From contig CAJINV010000001.1 in NCBI GenBank assembly GCA_905178155.1, positions 12,011,832-12,075,831 on the forward strand: a DNA stretch of 64,000 bases, read 5' to 3'. The DNA is from Amoebophrya sp. A120. Its lineage: Eukaryota; Sar; Dinophyceae; Syndiniales; Amoebophryaceae. This document shows, piece after piece, positions 10,901 through 21,671 of the stretch (positions are counted from its first letter, which is position 1; each line of letters begins with the position of its first letter). The translations under genes were made by a program, and so were the position numbers. The notes under the pieces were generated by a model, which was not told the DNA's origin, searched no databases, and was given only the letters and a program-made list of their open reading frames with translations.

Positions 10901-11291
10901 TGCCTGTTTTTCGCCATCTAACGACTTGATTCTGTCCACCGCGGTCCAAGGGACCTGTCGACTGTGGGACAGACGGTTCGTGCGCAACAAACAGGAGCTC
11001 ATACGCCTCGACTGCGAAGGGAGCCCCGCTTTTAAGGCGTGTTTCGACTGGGGCACCATGGGGACGAGAAATCAGGTCGCCGTGTGCTGCCCCAGGGAAG
11101 TATTGGTTTTCGACATTCGGGAGCAAACTTTCCTTGGAGCGCTCGCGGTCCCAAGAAGTGCGACTTTGCCTTCAAGCAAACGGTTCTCCGATGTTGGCTT
11201 TTTCAAAGAAAATCGTAGCCTCACAGCAACGTGCGGAAACAGTTTCGTTTTCTGCGATCCCCTGCAAATGAGGCTTGATGAATCAGAATAA
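7941..11291 (+). CDS. Divergent PF20/SPAG16-like WD40 paralog
   Basis: Start MATTRERRF at 7941 is the first ATG of the open frame. A canonical phase-1 intron is proposed at 10243-10410 (168 nt, no stop, so the unspliced frame also stays open), giving about 1,060 aa. The N-terminal half is very acidic (residues about 220-350, Asp/Glu-rich). The C-terminal part holds degenerate WD repeats: ASADRCLHLWDF, DSDGNIRVWDVNRG, DGTVSLLDMRSGLC and TCRLWDRR. Shared landmarks with the gene at 5-2550 are HDFSDFFA, RSGLCVAT versus RSGICVKT, RRLRTLMHD versus KKLRSLMHE, and WPLERQA versus WPLAEQA. It is therefore a paralog, separated from the first copy by one unrelated gene. Extra sequence also sits where the first copy has intron 2. 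The role is inferred as axonemal; divergence suggests a specialised or relaxed function. Confidence 0.8.
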   Translation: MATTRERRFLQRSPAAALSFEEELRLLRQRRWPQMPQGGSWNPRCLSIPWSATKNFTSSSGALYHSPPRRAMLFMQNEGAPTPSESDYSKLSAVGRVQDGYTVFPEEVVRGTGTASSTVEDPAQQEGRAAAGAASGVNVSVRSSAAEHMNDFVGRGSSEIHSYETYPETALKTLDVAQKSSESTHAPPQSTEDAQASVQSLRAGLAERRDREDENGSATTGKINKDDASAAGIIDESEHEEDQDVDGTGSPRQGPDNTTPEVVDELVRRDAEDDEGIVDEMDPEMDEAEAVENAGDDGFVGEDVDQEDVDNDEPNEPSVVEDYEDADEILPQPGDDGTDRDGDEEEARRTREQKRSFYLQSADGQIQALGDDAIKAKLAAPLFGRDAGGCSDSLIVPAKCVRNWFFCAPSRQQMLADHNLPATRGWKLTGEGAPRAFESSLLSLGTVEGDRSCSFAYQSRQKLLDRMGSVLEHVVRSDNGIAHGEHAANFAERPTVLGGRGEYPCPSVRRITRSLGNGQNGFASPVELSPSHSRRLRTLMHDSHDRNLNPDEKGDGDVTENAQTGATWSPSTMVDAKAADARSVWPLERQARALQKLHREQLGEFCKRNQEGKFALSSLFDSPDDRNNAEPEDSENTARDRCEKRRRKISSWTVPEQVLNHSAITVFQEHPTESAMVFGTESGNWHVARRARGTSSEQEDTVDDVASSKDDEAKGEKDQYTVSFTRQHAHHAPVTSLSCHPRGRVLLTASADRCLHLWDFPTEGELEGKIRRIEMRIGRIEIDVVPSPHARLLFQRKGKKQSHDNSCGTSDCESQPNLYRSGTGASTVEEGHQKLPRDPVLSHASAHMSHCTAFHDFSDFFASADSDGNIRVWDVNRGFTRGPCVTIFGHKAEARSVCFEHFGNEMVSASGDGTVSLLDMRSGLCVATWEHAEVSSSIRSRIPPQSQSRGQTREDHLRVASAARYGKKHQLPLSSLKMPVEFEGVNHACFSPSNDLILSTAVQGTCRLWDRRFVRNKQELIRLDCEGSPAFKACFDWGTMGTRNQVAVCCPREVLVFDIREQTFLGALAVPRSATLPSSKRFSDVGFFKENRSLTATCGNSFVFCDPLQMRLDESE
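10243..10410 (+). other. Probable in-frame intron of the PF20 paralog
   Basis: GTAAGATTCG at the donor and a pyrimidine-rich tract ending CTGGCACAG at the acceptor. It is 168 nt, phase 1, and matches the position and phase of intron 1 in the first PF20-like gene. It contains no in-frame stop, so retention would add 56 residues rather than truncate the protein. Confidence 0.65.
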
Positions 11292-12046
11292 TGAAGTTCG
11301 ATGATCATGATGGGTTTTTTTGGAAAATGGGTCCTTTGTCAAAATTTTGGAGCGCCTTGGCTATCCAAAATGATGAATAACGGCAACGACTCTGGAAGCA
11401 GAAGCAAAACCTTGCAAGCGAACAAGGCTTGTTTCTTCGCTCTATGAAAAAGTTAGACGTTGCTTTTTCGTTGTGATCGTACAAACCGTGATGGCAAATC
11501 GGGTCGTGTAAAGCTTCGTGAATCGTTGAACTGACACAAAAGCTCCTCTTGATCGTGTTAGAAAATTGACTGCGTGGCGCAATGAAGGATGGAACATCAG
11601 CAATCCAATTCCAAGCCGCAGGTCATAAGACAGTCGGTCGTATGATGGATTATCAGGACACATGGTCGTACTCTCTCACTCTCTGACAAGGAAAATGTCA
11701 AATCTTCAAATGCGTGGTCAGTTTGCTTCGTGGCAATGAGAACAACGACATAAGAACATCAAGAACGGCCGGCGCGAGCGGGTATGCTCGTTTTGTTGAT
11801 GGTCTGCAATTGTTATGTGTAGATGTAGTGTGCTCGTCCAGATTTTCAATTTTTTTTGTTTTCTAACACAGACAGTCTCAAAGTGACGCACAGTCCCCAT
11901 GGCGTCTGCGGTTGTTTCTCACCGCGTGGATTGGTGCGTTGGAACGAGCACAACTCCGGGTCTGCATCCTGCCGCAGGGACGTTAGCTCTCGTATGTCAC
12001 CATCCCAGCGACAAGCAATCCTAGTCGGTTCACGACGAGGGTAACA
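11292..12046. other. Intergenic region, no gene seen
   Basis: 755 bp between the PF20 paralog and the large membrane-protein gene. AT-richer than the flanks. I see no ORF with protein-like composition, no RNA gene and no repeat. Confidence 0.5.
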
Positions 12047-15000
12047 ATGTCTTCGGGGATGAAGCGGTCTGGCGGCACTCCGCAGCGAAGCCTGGCCGCG
12101 GAGCACGCCACCCCTGGACCGGAGAGCCAGTACGCCCAGGTTTCTTCACGCGCACCGGAACAGCAGGGGAGTTCTACTCCTCCGCCGGTGGTTCGCGTGC
12201 CGCCGCTACTGGCGGCGCTGTCGGCGGCACAGGCGGACCACCTCCAACGGGTCAACTTTATGGGACTGGATGTGGATGAGCCGGGGCGTAATTCCCCCAC
12301 GCCGTCGGGCGCAAGCGCACGTGCTCGACCCGGACAGACGGACAAAAACTGCATGCCCGACAGTCTGCGACGCCGGATCGACCGCCGGGTGTCGTTTGTG
12401 GTGGAGAGTCCGCGGTCCATGATTTCGACGACGCCCATGCCGAGTCACCCACTGAACTCCGTGCTCAGCGATCGCAGCTCCGGTAGCGCGCGGGGAGCCG
12501 GAACCGGTCCGCAGCAGCAGGTATCCATTCCCAGTACGAGCACTCTGGTACCGCCACCGTCTCCAGGGACGGCAGGCGCGCCGTCGCGTAACTACACTGC
12601 GGCTGGATCATCGGTCTTTGGTTCTGCTGCGCCGCTGCAGGAGGGCGGAAATTCGACCGTAGGAACTGGCTCCATGACGAAACCAGGCGCCCAGTTGGTC
12701 AGGGACACAAGTGACGACAGTGCTGCAAGCGGTTTCCTCCTCGAACCATCGATGGTGCTGTCACCCGACCACGTTGTCGGCAGCCGCAACTCAGCGTCTG
12801 TCATGCCGCCGCAGGGCCAGCAACCCTTTTCGGTTTCCTCGTTCGCTCGCGAGCCCCTTGAGCTGGATCAGGCAGGTGATCCGGCCACGACGGAACGACA
12901 GCCCGAGCCCGGCACAGAGCGGCACCAGGAAAGTCTGTTGCACAGTAAGATTGCTTCCAGCATGCTGCGGTCCTTTGGGTCGAAGCGGGTTCTGCGGCGA
13001 TCGTCCGGGGCGTTGCGCATTGACACGAGCTCGAACTCGCCACCTAAAGAGAACGACGGCGTATCCCGGTCCGGGCAGCACAACAATGCGCAAAAGTCAG
13101 CGGATGACCGAACCAGCATGTTGCGTCGCGCCTCCCCATCGCGGGCGGCGGAGCTCGAGAAGGGCCGCAACGGCCGGAAACCGATGCTGTCTCCAGCCGC
13201 GTTCGCGTTTCGCGACCCCGACCACCCGATGCCGGACCGGAACGCCCTTGCCACCACGCCGGTGCGATCAGTGGCGGGTGGTGTCCGAACACCCGGTAGT
13301 GGCGGAGTTGCTGCAGGAGGTTCATCTTTGAAAAGGGCGAGCACGCTGGCGTCTTCGGCCTCCCCCTTGGTCGGTGCGGCGCAGCCGGGAGCTTTTTTGC
13401 AGTCGAGCCCGCTGGTGGGAGAGATGAACTACCTCGGATCGCCTGCAGTTACTAGCGCCGCCACTGCCGACGATGAATCAAAAAGTTTCCGTCGGGGGAG
13501 CCCGTTGACTTCCTTCACGCTCGGCACCTCTCTCAAAGCGCATGCCACGCGCTTGTCCACGGCCACAGGCAAGCGACGGGTACCTGCGCCAACCTTGGGT
13601 CCGGGAGAGAGCTTTAAAGTCCCCGCTCTGGCAGGGGCGTTCCGTACCAACGTGAAGACACGATCTGCCGGAACGAGCTTGGCGCAAGCTTTTGTTGACG
13701 ACGCAGGAGCAGCTGCACGCACGCCGGAGACACCAAAAAGAGCGGCGGCCGGGGGAGTCACAACAGTTGCGGTCGAATTAGCTGCGGAATCAAGTTCGCC
13801 AAAGATTCGGGTATGGATTTATTCGTTTGACTATGCAGTACGGACTGCTCCTACAACACATTTAGTTCTGGTTTCGAGAACATGCGTTCTTCGTGTTTTT
13901 GGATTCGAGTATTTAGATCGCTTTCTTATCGACCTGGAAATTTCACAACTGAAAAAATCACCGGACAGCGCGTCTCGCGAGACACGGCAGAGCAGCAGTC
14001 TTCGAAAGTTTCGAGCATCGGGTCTGTTCGTGAGGTGGAGCGGGAGTTGGAAGCCGCGAGAGCCATTGTGACCAGTACTCCACCTGGGGTGGCGGTGATC
14101 CGGATGGCGCTACCGCAGACTCCGGGCGGCGGGATTCTTGGGGACGTCATGCTGCAGCCACCTGTGACCACTTCGTCCAGCAAAGACTCCTTTTTGAGCC
14201 AAAAGGACGAAGAAGATTTTCTCGCTGATGAACGGGAGGGGCCAAAAAAGAACAAAAGTGAGGAGGTTACCGTGGTGTCCACAGGACATCAAATGACGCA
14301 ACAGGCAGAGTCTGCTTTTTTTGCGGGAAAAGACGGTAGCCCGCTGGATCGTGCAGGAACGCAACAGGACAAGGCGGTCACGACATCCAGCAAAACAAGT
14401 TCAGTGCATGACGAGGTTCCGTCTGGTCCAATGATGAAGAGTCAGAAGATTGACGACGCAGAAGAAATACCAGGCGATCTTGCAACGATGAAGAGTCAGA
14501 TCGGCGGAGGAGCTGGCCCTTCGTCGATGTTGGGCGCGAGCTTGCCTATCTCTCCAGTCGGTTCGGTTGGGCGTTCCGGGAGTCCGTTCGACGAAGAAGA
14601 CTACGGAGATGTCGCTGCGACCACGGTGGACGAAATCATTCTCGCTGGGGCAACCGCGGCGGACACGCGACAGACAGGGCTCAACAGAGATGGCACCGGC
14701 GCGGCGGCGCAGGAACTGGACGACCTTGACTTCAGCGGCGACGAAGGTGGTGCACAAAACAAACGTTCTCGAGACGGGGGTCTGTGGTTGAAACAAAGCG
14801 GCGGGGCGGGAGTGGCGGAAGTCGTGGGGGGTTCGGGTTCGCGGCGCGGCGCCGATCGGACCCCGCCAAAGAACAGAGCGCAAGAAATTGACGAGGCGGA
14901 GTCGTTTTCGGCTACCTGGGATCCAGCGACCATGGAGGACGACTTGGCTGCCGCTGCGCGATCTGCGTCCGAGCTCTTCTCGCACGACAGCGGTGAGTCT

Positions 15001-18000
15001 TCTAACAAGCCGTCAGGAACGGATACCTCGCAGCAAACGCCCCCGTCCCGCCAGCGACCGCCGCACGGCGTTAGTACAAGCGGACCAGTGCCAGATCATG
15101 GAGGTTACAAGACGCCCCCACCTCCAGTGTCGAAGTCGCAAACTGGTGCTGGCAGGTCTTCCAGCAAAAATTCAGGAGAAAAGTACTATCGGGAACAACA
15201 CCAAACCACGAGTGGCAGTCCCAAGGGATCTGCACGGCATCCGCACCATGCGCACGGTGGATCTACCCCCGAATCCTTTTCTGCGCGTTCGGGTAAGCTC
15301 CTGCAGCTCGCAGCCCAACGCTACCCAGGCTCCACGTCTACTGGAGGTCGTGGGTTGCAAAAATGGAACGACCAAAGCGGTGCGGCGTACCAGCGAAATG
15401 TTTTTGCGTCGGCTACCTGGCCAGCAAGCGGCACTGCGCTCAGCACGTCGAGCAAAGGCACCATCCAAGAAGACCAGTTCTATCTGGAGCAAGCGCCCGT
15501 GGCGAAGCGGTCGGCGCGAGCGGAGCACAAACCTACGAATAGTGCTATGGTGGCTGGTATTAACGACCCGTCGGGGCAATTGAACCCGCCGAAATCGGTG
15601 CCTTTGCTGCATCGGGATCGCAGCGGCAGCAGTGGCGGCAAAGGTGGGAAGCCGCGGAGCCAAAGCCGGGAACAGTACCGTGAGGAATTGGAATCTCCCC
15701 CGCGAGGGGAAGGGTCACCTTCAAATACGAGGGTGCAACAGCTACTGCACCATCAAATCCTGCACGGTACCATCATGTCCAGCGAGCAGCAAATGCAGCT
15801 TCAAACGAAAGCCTCGAGCCCGCGACCGCCCTCCACGTCCCAACCCGGCTCAGGAAACAAGCGGGGCATGATGCCAATAGAACTACCTGGAGTCGGGGGC
15901 ACATCGTCTACAGCACCAGGAGTACTACAGCAGTCTGCTCCGCCATCTTCCTCGCACGCAGGACCGCATGCCGTGAATGCAGGGCCAGGCGCTTCACTGC
16001 TCAGTTCCGCGGCTTTCCCGGTGGTGGTGGGGGGGTCCGGAACAGCTGGGCCCGGCGCGAGCCAGTCGCTGCTGGCGGGATCTTCATCCGCTCTGTATCT
16101 GCAAATGTCTTCGCTGGAAAATCTTGCGCCGCTCGTGCCATCAGGCACGATTCAACAGCAAGACCAAATACAGTTGGGATCACACAGTTCGTCCGGAGCA
16201 ACGGCATCAGCTGCGCACGCGGCGATGGCGTCCAGCCTGGCAGCGAGTCTGGCTGCATCCAAAGTGGGCGCCGCTCGTCTGAGTCCGGTGCAGTCTCCGG
16301 ATCCCATGGTACGAAGCGGTATGCCTGGCGTCGGCCATCCGCGCGTGCCGCCACTGCAGCTCGGTAGTCGGGATTCTCGCCGCGGTGCCAGGGTGGCCAG
16401 TCTGAAGCAGACCGCGGGGCTTTCCGACGCAAAGGCGCCCGCGAAGCGTGGATTTTGGCGGGAAATTACCGCCGCCAATTTGATGAACCGCGATCATCGC
16501 GGGGCTCCGCCGCCATCGCAACATCCAAACATTGCCAGTGCGGCCGCTGCCTTCCTCCGGAAACAGGGATCTGGGGCAGCGGCGTCCGCATCGTCGCCCT
16601 TCCCGGGCGACCAGGCGGGGCCTCGGTCCCGGTCTCCGAACTCGCGGGAGGACACGAGTTCGCAGAGTCCGCGGAGCGCCCGCGATCGATCACGCGGGCG
16701 GAGGAGCCGAAGTGGGCAACGAGGAGGCAACGTCGGGCAATCCGAAGACGTCAACAAGAGCAGCAGTTCGACCGGACGAGGGTCTTCCGGTCGCAGACCA
16801 ACGTCGGGATCCAGCCGCGACACGAGTGCGCTGCGGACACGATCGGCGTCCGCACGGGAGCCGCAGCGTGCGGCACGGTCCTCCGCGAGTCTTCGCGAGG
16901 CCGCCGCGGGGCTCATCCAGCTTCATACCAGCGCATGGGAAAACCTGCCGCACTGGGCGCAGGGAGAAACCGTGATGGCGCGCAGCGAGACGCGGTCCTC
17001 GGGGTCGCCCAGTACGGGACGGTCCTTACTGTCGGGGCGCAAGTCTTCGGACGGGGTCGACAAGACCGGGCAACCACATCTTCGGTCCCCCTCTCCCCCT
17101 GCGATCCACCCCAAAAGCGCGGTGAGCGCGCCAGCAGCGGCAGTGAGCGCGTTTGCGCAGCAGTTGGAAGAGACTGGGCGCTACGACGACCGGTCGTCCG
17201 CCTTGCTACGAAGCATGTTGGCCGTCTACGACCGTGGGGGGCCACCCGCGGTGCTGTCACGAACGGTAACGCGCGAAGACCAGGGTGGGATCTCGTCCAC
17301 GAGTGGGGCCTCCTCCTCCAGTACTTCGGGCGCCGTGGTGTCCAGTAAGGTCGACTCCTCACGCAACCAAGACCGGACGCCGGGTGGCCGCGCCGAGGGC
17401 ATTTCGAGCAGCAGCTCCAGTTCGTCGAGCTCCTCTTCGTCCACGCCGCCGGGCGGCCAGCGGAGCGACCGATCAAGGGAGCGCAGCCAGCGGGGAGAAA
17501 AGAGGAAGGCTGAGATGCCGATGAACCAGCAGCAGTCGGTTGGCCCGTACGGTGGGGGAGTAGCATCATCGGGCTTGTCCGTTGACGCCTTTGTCGAGCG
17601 ATTGTATCGGCCGAGGTCCGGCCAGTCTCTATCGCCTCGGAGCCAGCAGCAGCGGCACGGGGAGCGCCAGCTGCCACTGGATCACTCCTTGCCGGTCATC
17701 ACCTCCGCGCAAGACGGGTCGCCATCGGGCTTTGTTCTAGCGGGAGTCATCTCACCAGACGGTACTAAGGCCCCGCATCAACTTGGGGTGTCCGCGCCCG
17801 GCAAGATGCGGTCTGATTCTGACGGGGGTGCCTTCATCTCGTCAGATCCCGACAGCGGCGGCGGAGCCTCGGGGCAAGCGGAAAGTGCGAGCCCAACTAG
17901 CAGTCGGAAAGTTGTGCGCCCGCCGCGCCGCGACGAGTCGGACATCAACATTCGAGCGGAGCGCGTACCCCATGGCACCCTCCTAGACCCGGACGCAGGC

Positions 18001-20977
18001 GGGCATGATGAACGCGCTTTACTCGCGCGTTCCCGGCTGGGACCTGCCTTTGGCCGTGGCGAGGGATCCGCGTCTATGCTTCTGGGCACGGGCGACGAAA
18101 CCGGTGAGGAGCACCCCGACGGCATTATGGTGCAGGACGATTCCTCTGCAACCGATCAGGAAGGCCGGGGCGCATCCGAGATGCAGGACGCTGTGCAGCG
18201 CGACATTTCCATGAGTCCCGACATGTACGAGCAGTTTTTTTACAACAAGGCACTGGCGGTCGGGAAGAACGCACCCATCCCGCTCAGCCGCTTTCCTTTC
18301 GTGGGTCGCCGGCTCGCGTTCCCGCCCGTAGTGGTCTACAGCTACTACGCCTGCACCCTAGTTTTGCTCGCGTTGCTGCTTGCGCTGGCCGTGGATGAAG
18401 TGCTGCCTTCGGTCTTGTTCGCGTGCTCCTTCGCTGCGGTTGTCGCTCTAGCCTCTGCGGCAGCGGCTCTCGCCACCGCAACGACGCAAGCGTCCGCGCT
18501 GACAGCAATTTCCCTGGTGCGCCCGTCCAAAAGCTCGGGGAACGGGCAGAAGCTGGTCGCGGCCCTGAGCTCCGGCACCATGTGGCAGAGCGAGGCACTG
18601 GCGACCATGTTCGTGTTGCTAGTTTCCGGCGCATTGTTCGGAATTACATACGCGGAGCGGGAAAAAAGTAAGTTTCCCGGCAGCCCGGGACTCTCGGCAT
18701 TTGCACACGTCGTGCTCTTTCTCTGGTTACTGTTCACAATAGTCCTGCTTGTCTCCGGGACAGTGCTGGTATCCATCCTTGCAAAAGTGCAGCGGGCCAA
18801 CACGCAGCTCTGGAAAAAGTACCTTCTCACATCGCAGTCCGGCACCGCGGCAGCACCAGACGAACAATCGCGGACGACAGGCGGCGCGCCTCGGTTTTCA
18901 CAACCTTCATCCCGGACGATGAGGCTGGAAGAAGACCACGCCATGCAACAGAATGCGAACTTCAGTTTGGTTGGCACAAACGCTTTTAGCGTTGTGCCCG
19001 CAGCAAGTGCAGGAACTGCGGGACCACGGGCTTCCCCTGGGCCAAACACGCCCGCTGTAGAAGGAGTCGAGCCGGCGTTGCCCCCGTCATCTTCCCCGCC
19101 AACGGGAATGACCGCTGGCAGGACGGCTGCCACGGGGATGCACCGATCAAGCGCTGCCGAGGGTATTCTTTCTGCATTTGACCGGTACCGGGCGGAGACT
19201 AGTGGAGGTGATAATACACACCCACAACCTCCCTCAACGTATTCGACCCTATCGCAGCAAGCCCAGCAACAGTCGCTTATGGAAAATATTAACGGCGCAG
19301 ATGACCAATTCCAATTCGAAGGCCAGCACCGAGCAGACGAGCCGGCACACGATTCTGCGAGGATGCGTGATCAGCTGAACGCAACGTGGCGATCGGACAG
19401 CATGCCTCTGCGCGTGGTGGAAATCCCGCTTTCGGCGGGTCAGGAGCACAACCAGAATGGGCTGCGTCTCGACCAGCGGGAGAACGGCAGTTATGGCGTT
19501 TTCCAGAACAGCCGCGGCAGTTACAGTCCGGGGGGAGGTCACCAGCACGCCATAAACAGTTTGGAGAGCAGAGTGCCCAGCCTGGTACCTGCCGCGGGTG
19601 CAGCAGGCGGATCTACTGTGTCGAATGCCTCTACAGGCGGGGCTACGTTCCTGGCGGGAGCAAGTGCGATGTCAAGTAACACACTTATGACATCGACAGC
19701 GGCTGGCGGTCGTGGCAGAAGTGGTGCTAGCCTATCTGAAGTCGGTCTGGAACTACAGCAGTTATCAGCAGCAGATCGGCATCAAGTAGAGCAGCTGCAA
19801 TCTAATGTTTATCCAGTTCACCTGCAACCAGGGCAACAACAGCCGCGCCAGAGTCGTTATGTTTCGGGAAGCGCAGGTCAGCGGGCGACGGCTAAAACCT
19901 TTATCCGCGGCGCACCAACGTCATTTTTCGCTGCAAACGCCAAGCAGCTTCAATCGCTGATGGAGCAGAACTATCAGATGTAAAAATGTCTGGGTCTGGA
20001 AGAGTCATGCTGTTTTTGCATGACACAGAAGGTCTGGCATGGAAGCTCTAGCATTAGAGGTTTCGAGAAGCTTCCGCAATGCCGAATCCGCATGACAAAT
20101 CCCCCACTTTGGTGACAGAAAGTGGGCAGCTTTTGCTACCCATGCATGAGAGATTTTTCTGTGTTCTGAAATGTGCATCACAGATTCGGATTCTTCCAGA
20201 CCCAGACATTTTTACATTTGATAAGAACGGAGCGGTCATGGTCTTGTCTTTGTCTGCGGCGGTCACCTATCAAATGCAAAAATGTCTGGGTCTGGAAGAT
20301 TGCGAGATTTGTCATGCTTGTCTGGCATGACTAAAAAGTTTGTGATGCGTGTCCAAGAAGAGACCCTTTTGCCTGTCATGCAAAAACGCAGTTTGTGTTT
20401 GTCATGCGAAAAACGCAACACAAAGAAGCGCAGATATTTGTTTCTCATGCTTCGCTGTGCATTACAGAGCATTCACTATTCCCAACGCAACATTACAAGT
20501 TTCCAGACCCAGACACTTTTACATTTGATATCACCATCATGAACCTCCTGGCCCTCGCGATCGTCACAGGAGAGACTAAGTATGGGACTGCGAAGGTATT
20601 TTCGTCTTTTCAACACTCATCATTCATAGAATTCGAAAGTACTATTTGCGCTGAAGCCAATTCCACCAATAGCCATGAACCCTTGATGAAAGAGTCAACA
20701 GAAAACAACTACGGGATGCAAATCAACACTCAACTTTTCTCAGTATCACTTCTTCGTGCTTTTTTTCCTGTACGTTGAGTGGACGATCTTGTTTGCGGTC
20801 CTGTGCAAGTTGCTGCGTGAGCTGATCATGTTGACGGCCGACATGCGGGCGGTGGATCCAAGTCTTGGCCTGTCGCTGTTTGGGCATAAGGTGGACGCCA
20901 GCGCCTTTCGCCGCACCGTCGCCTTGCCGATACTCACACTGCTCGTCGCGATTATGGGCAGCCTGCTGTCCTCGTGA
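12047..20977 (+). CDS. Very large Ser/Gly-rich multi-pass membrane protein, function unknown
   Basis: Proposed exons are 12047-13810, 13969-19971, 20229-20267, 20536-20595 and 20744-20977, giving about 2,699 aa. Residues 1 to about 2,030 are low-complexity (Ser, Gly, Pro, Gln; SR-like patches such as RSRGRRSRSGQR) and probably disordered. A hydrophobic block follows at about 18301-18800 with roughly four to five membrane segments (LVLLALLLALAV, LFACSFAAVVALASA, TMFVLLVSGALFGI, LFLWLLFTIVLLVSGTVL). After a soluble linker, the last 110 residues contain three more segments (MVLSLSAAVTIMNLLALAIV, HFFVLFFLYVEWTILFAVL, VALPILTLLVAIMG). Introns 1 and 4 are GT-AG and phase 0; introns 2 and 3 are introner copies. 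I recognise no transporter signature. The hydrophobic frame across all three late junctions supports the exon model. Confidence 0.75.
13811..13968 (+). other. Intron 1 of the large membrane-protein gene
   Basis: GTATGG donor and GGACAG acceptor, 158 nt, phase 0. It switches the gene from the frame open through 14071 to the frame open from 13882 to 19983, joining SSSPKIR to RVSRDTAEQQ. Confidence 0.7.
19972..20223 (+). mobile_element. Introner element copy 2
   Basis: 252 bp. The left end TATCAGATGTAAAAATGTCT then GGGTCTGGAAGA is matched in inverse at the right end (one difference, A for G, in the first ten bases). It is flanked by AGAAC at 19967-19971 and 20224-20228. Read through, the coding frame hits a TAA stop nine bases into the element. 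Removal of 257 nt (element plus one AGAAC) joins LMEQN to GAVMVLSLSAAVT. Confidence 0.85.
20268..20530 (+). mobile_element. Introner element copy 3
   Basis: 263 bp, only 44 bp after copy 2. The left end is TATCAAATGCAAAAATGTCT then GGGTCTGGAAGA; the right end is its inverse with a few substitutions. It is flanked by TCACC at 20263-20267 and 20531-20535. Excision of 268 nt joins SAAVT to IMNLLALAIV, a single membrane helix. The ambiguity window contains neither GT nor AG at the required places, so exact excision must be non-canonical. Confidence 0.85.
20596..20743 (+). other. Last intron of the large membrane-protein gene
   Basis: Canonical GTATTTTCG donor and TTTTCTCAG acceptor, 148 nt, phase 0. 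It joins GETKYGTAK to YHFFVLFFLYVEW, keeping the hydrophobic C-terminal frame. Confidence 0.7.
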
Positions 20978-21671
20978 GGAAACTAGCTACTGGCAAAAGC
21001 GGTGCAGCCGTCTGCAGCCAGTCACCTCGTGTGATGAATCTGAAGCGAAACTATTTTTGATGAGAATGCACTAATCAGGCACAATATTTTCTTGAAATCG
21101 TCGATATTATCTTGCTTTTACTACACTACTCATACCTACGCCATGTACGATATGCGTCTTTCCTTTTTTTCGTGTCATCTACACGTACGAAGACCTTGTT
21201 TCGAATTCAACAACTTGAACTTCATGATTCATTTTTCATCGAACAGAGTATTGAGTCCAAATGTAATTTTTTTGGCATCTTTTCGCTGTAGATCAGGAAT
21301 TTATTGGTTTTGGACACGACCACAAATGACTTTGACGAAGAGCATCTTTTGCACGTATTCTTGTTTTGGCATGGATTTCATACATTAGAAAATTGGAAAT
21401 TATGAAAACGACACACACACCCCGAACCGGGTTGTACCAGATTGTGCGTCGGACGGTCGTATCGTCGTCGTATTTGGGGTTTTGTTTACAGATTATGAGT
21501 TCGTGTAACTGCAGATACAGTTTGCGGCTTTTTCTTCGTTCCATCCTGTCTGGCTGACACGCGTTGAGACATACTGCTCGACTGCCACGAGGCTTAGAAA
21601 ATAGATTAGGACTGACGAGAGAATGCTGACAAACGTGCGAAGAGAGCACCATTGCAACTTCATCACGAAAA
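20978..21671. other. Intergenic region, no gene seen
   Basis: 694 bp between the large membrane-protein gene and the GT25-like gene. AT-rich, with a short CA run near 21410. I see no ORF with protein-like composition and no RNA gene. Confidence 0.5.

Noticed and set aside
20579-20746. AGTAT direct repeat suggesting another non-canonical introner
   Set aside because: A canonical GT-AG, phase-0 intron at 20596-20743 explains the junction, and no inverted-repeat ends are visible.
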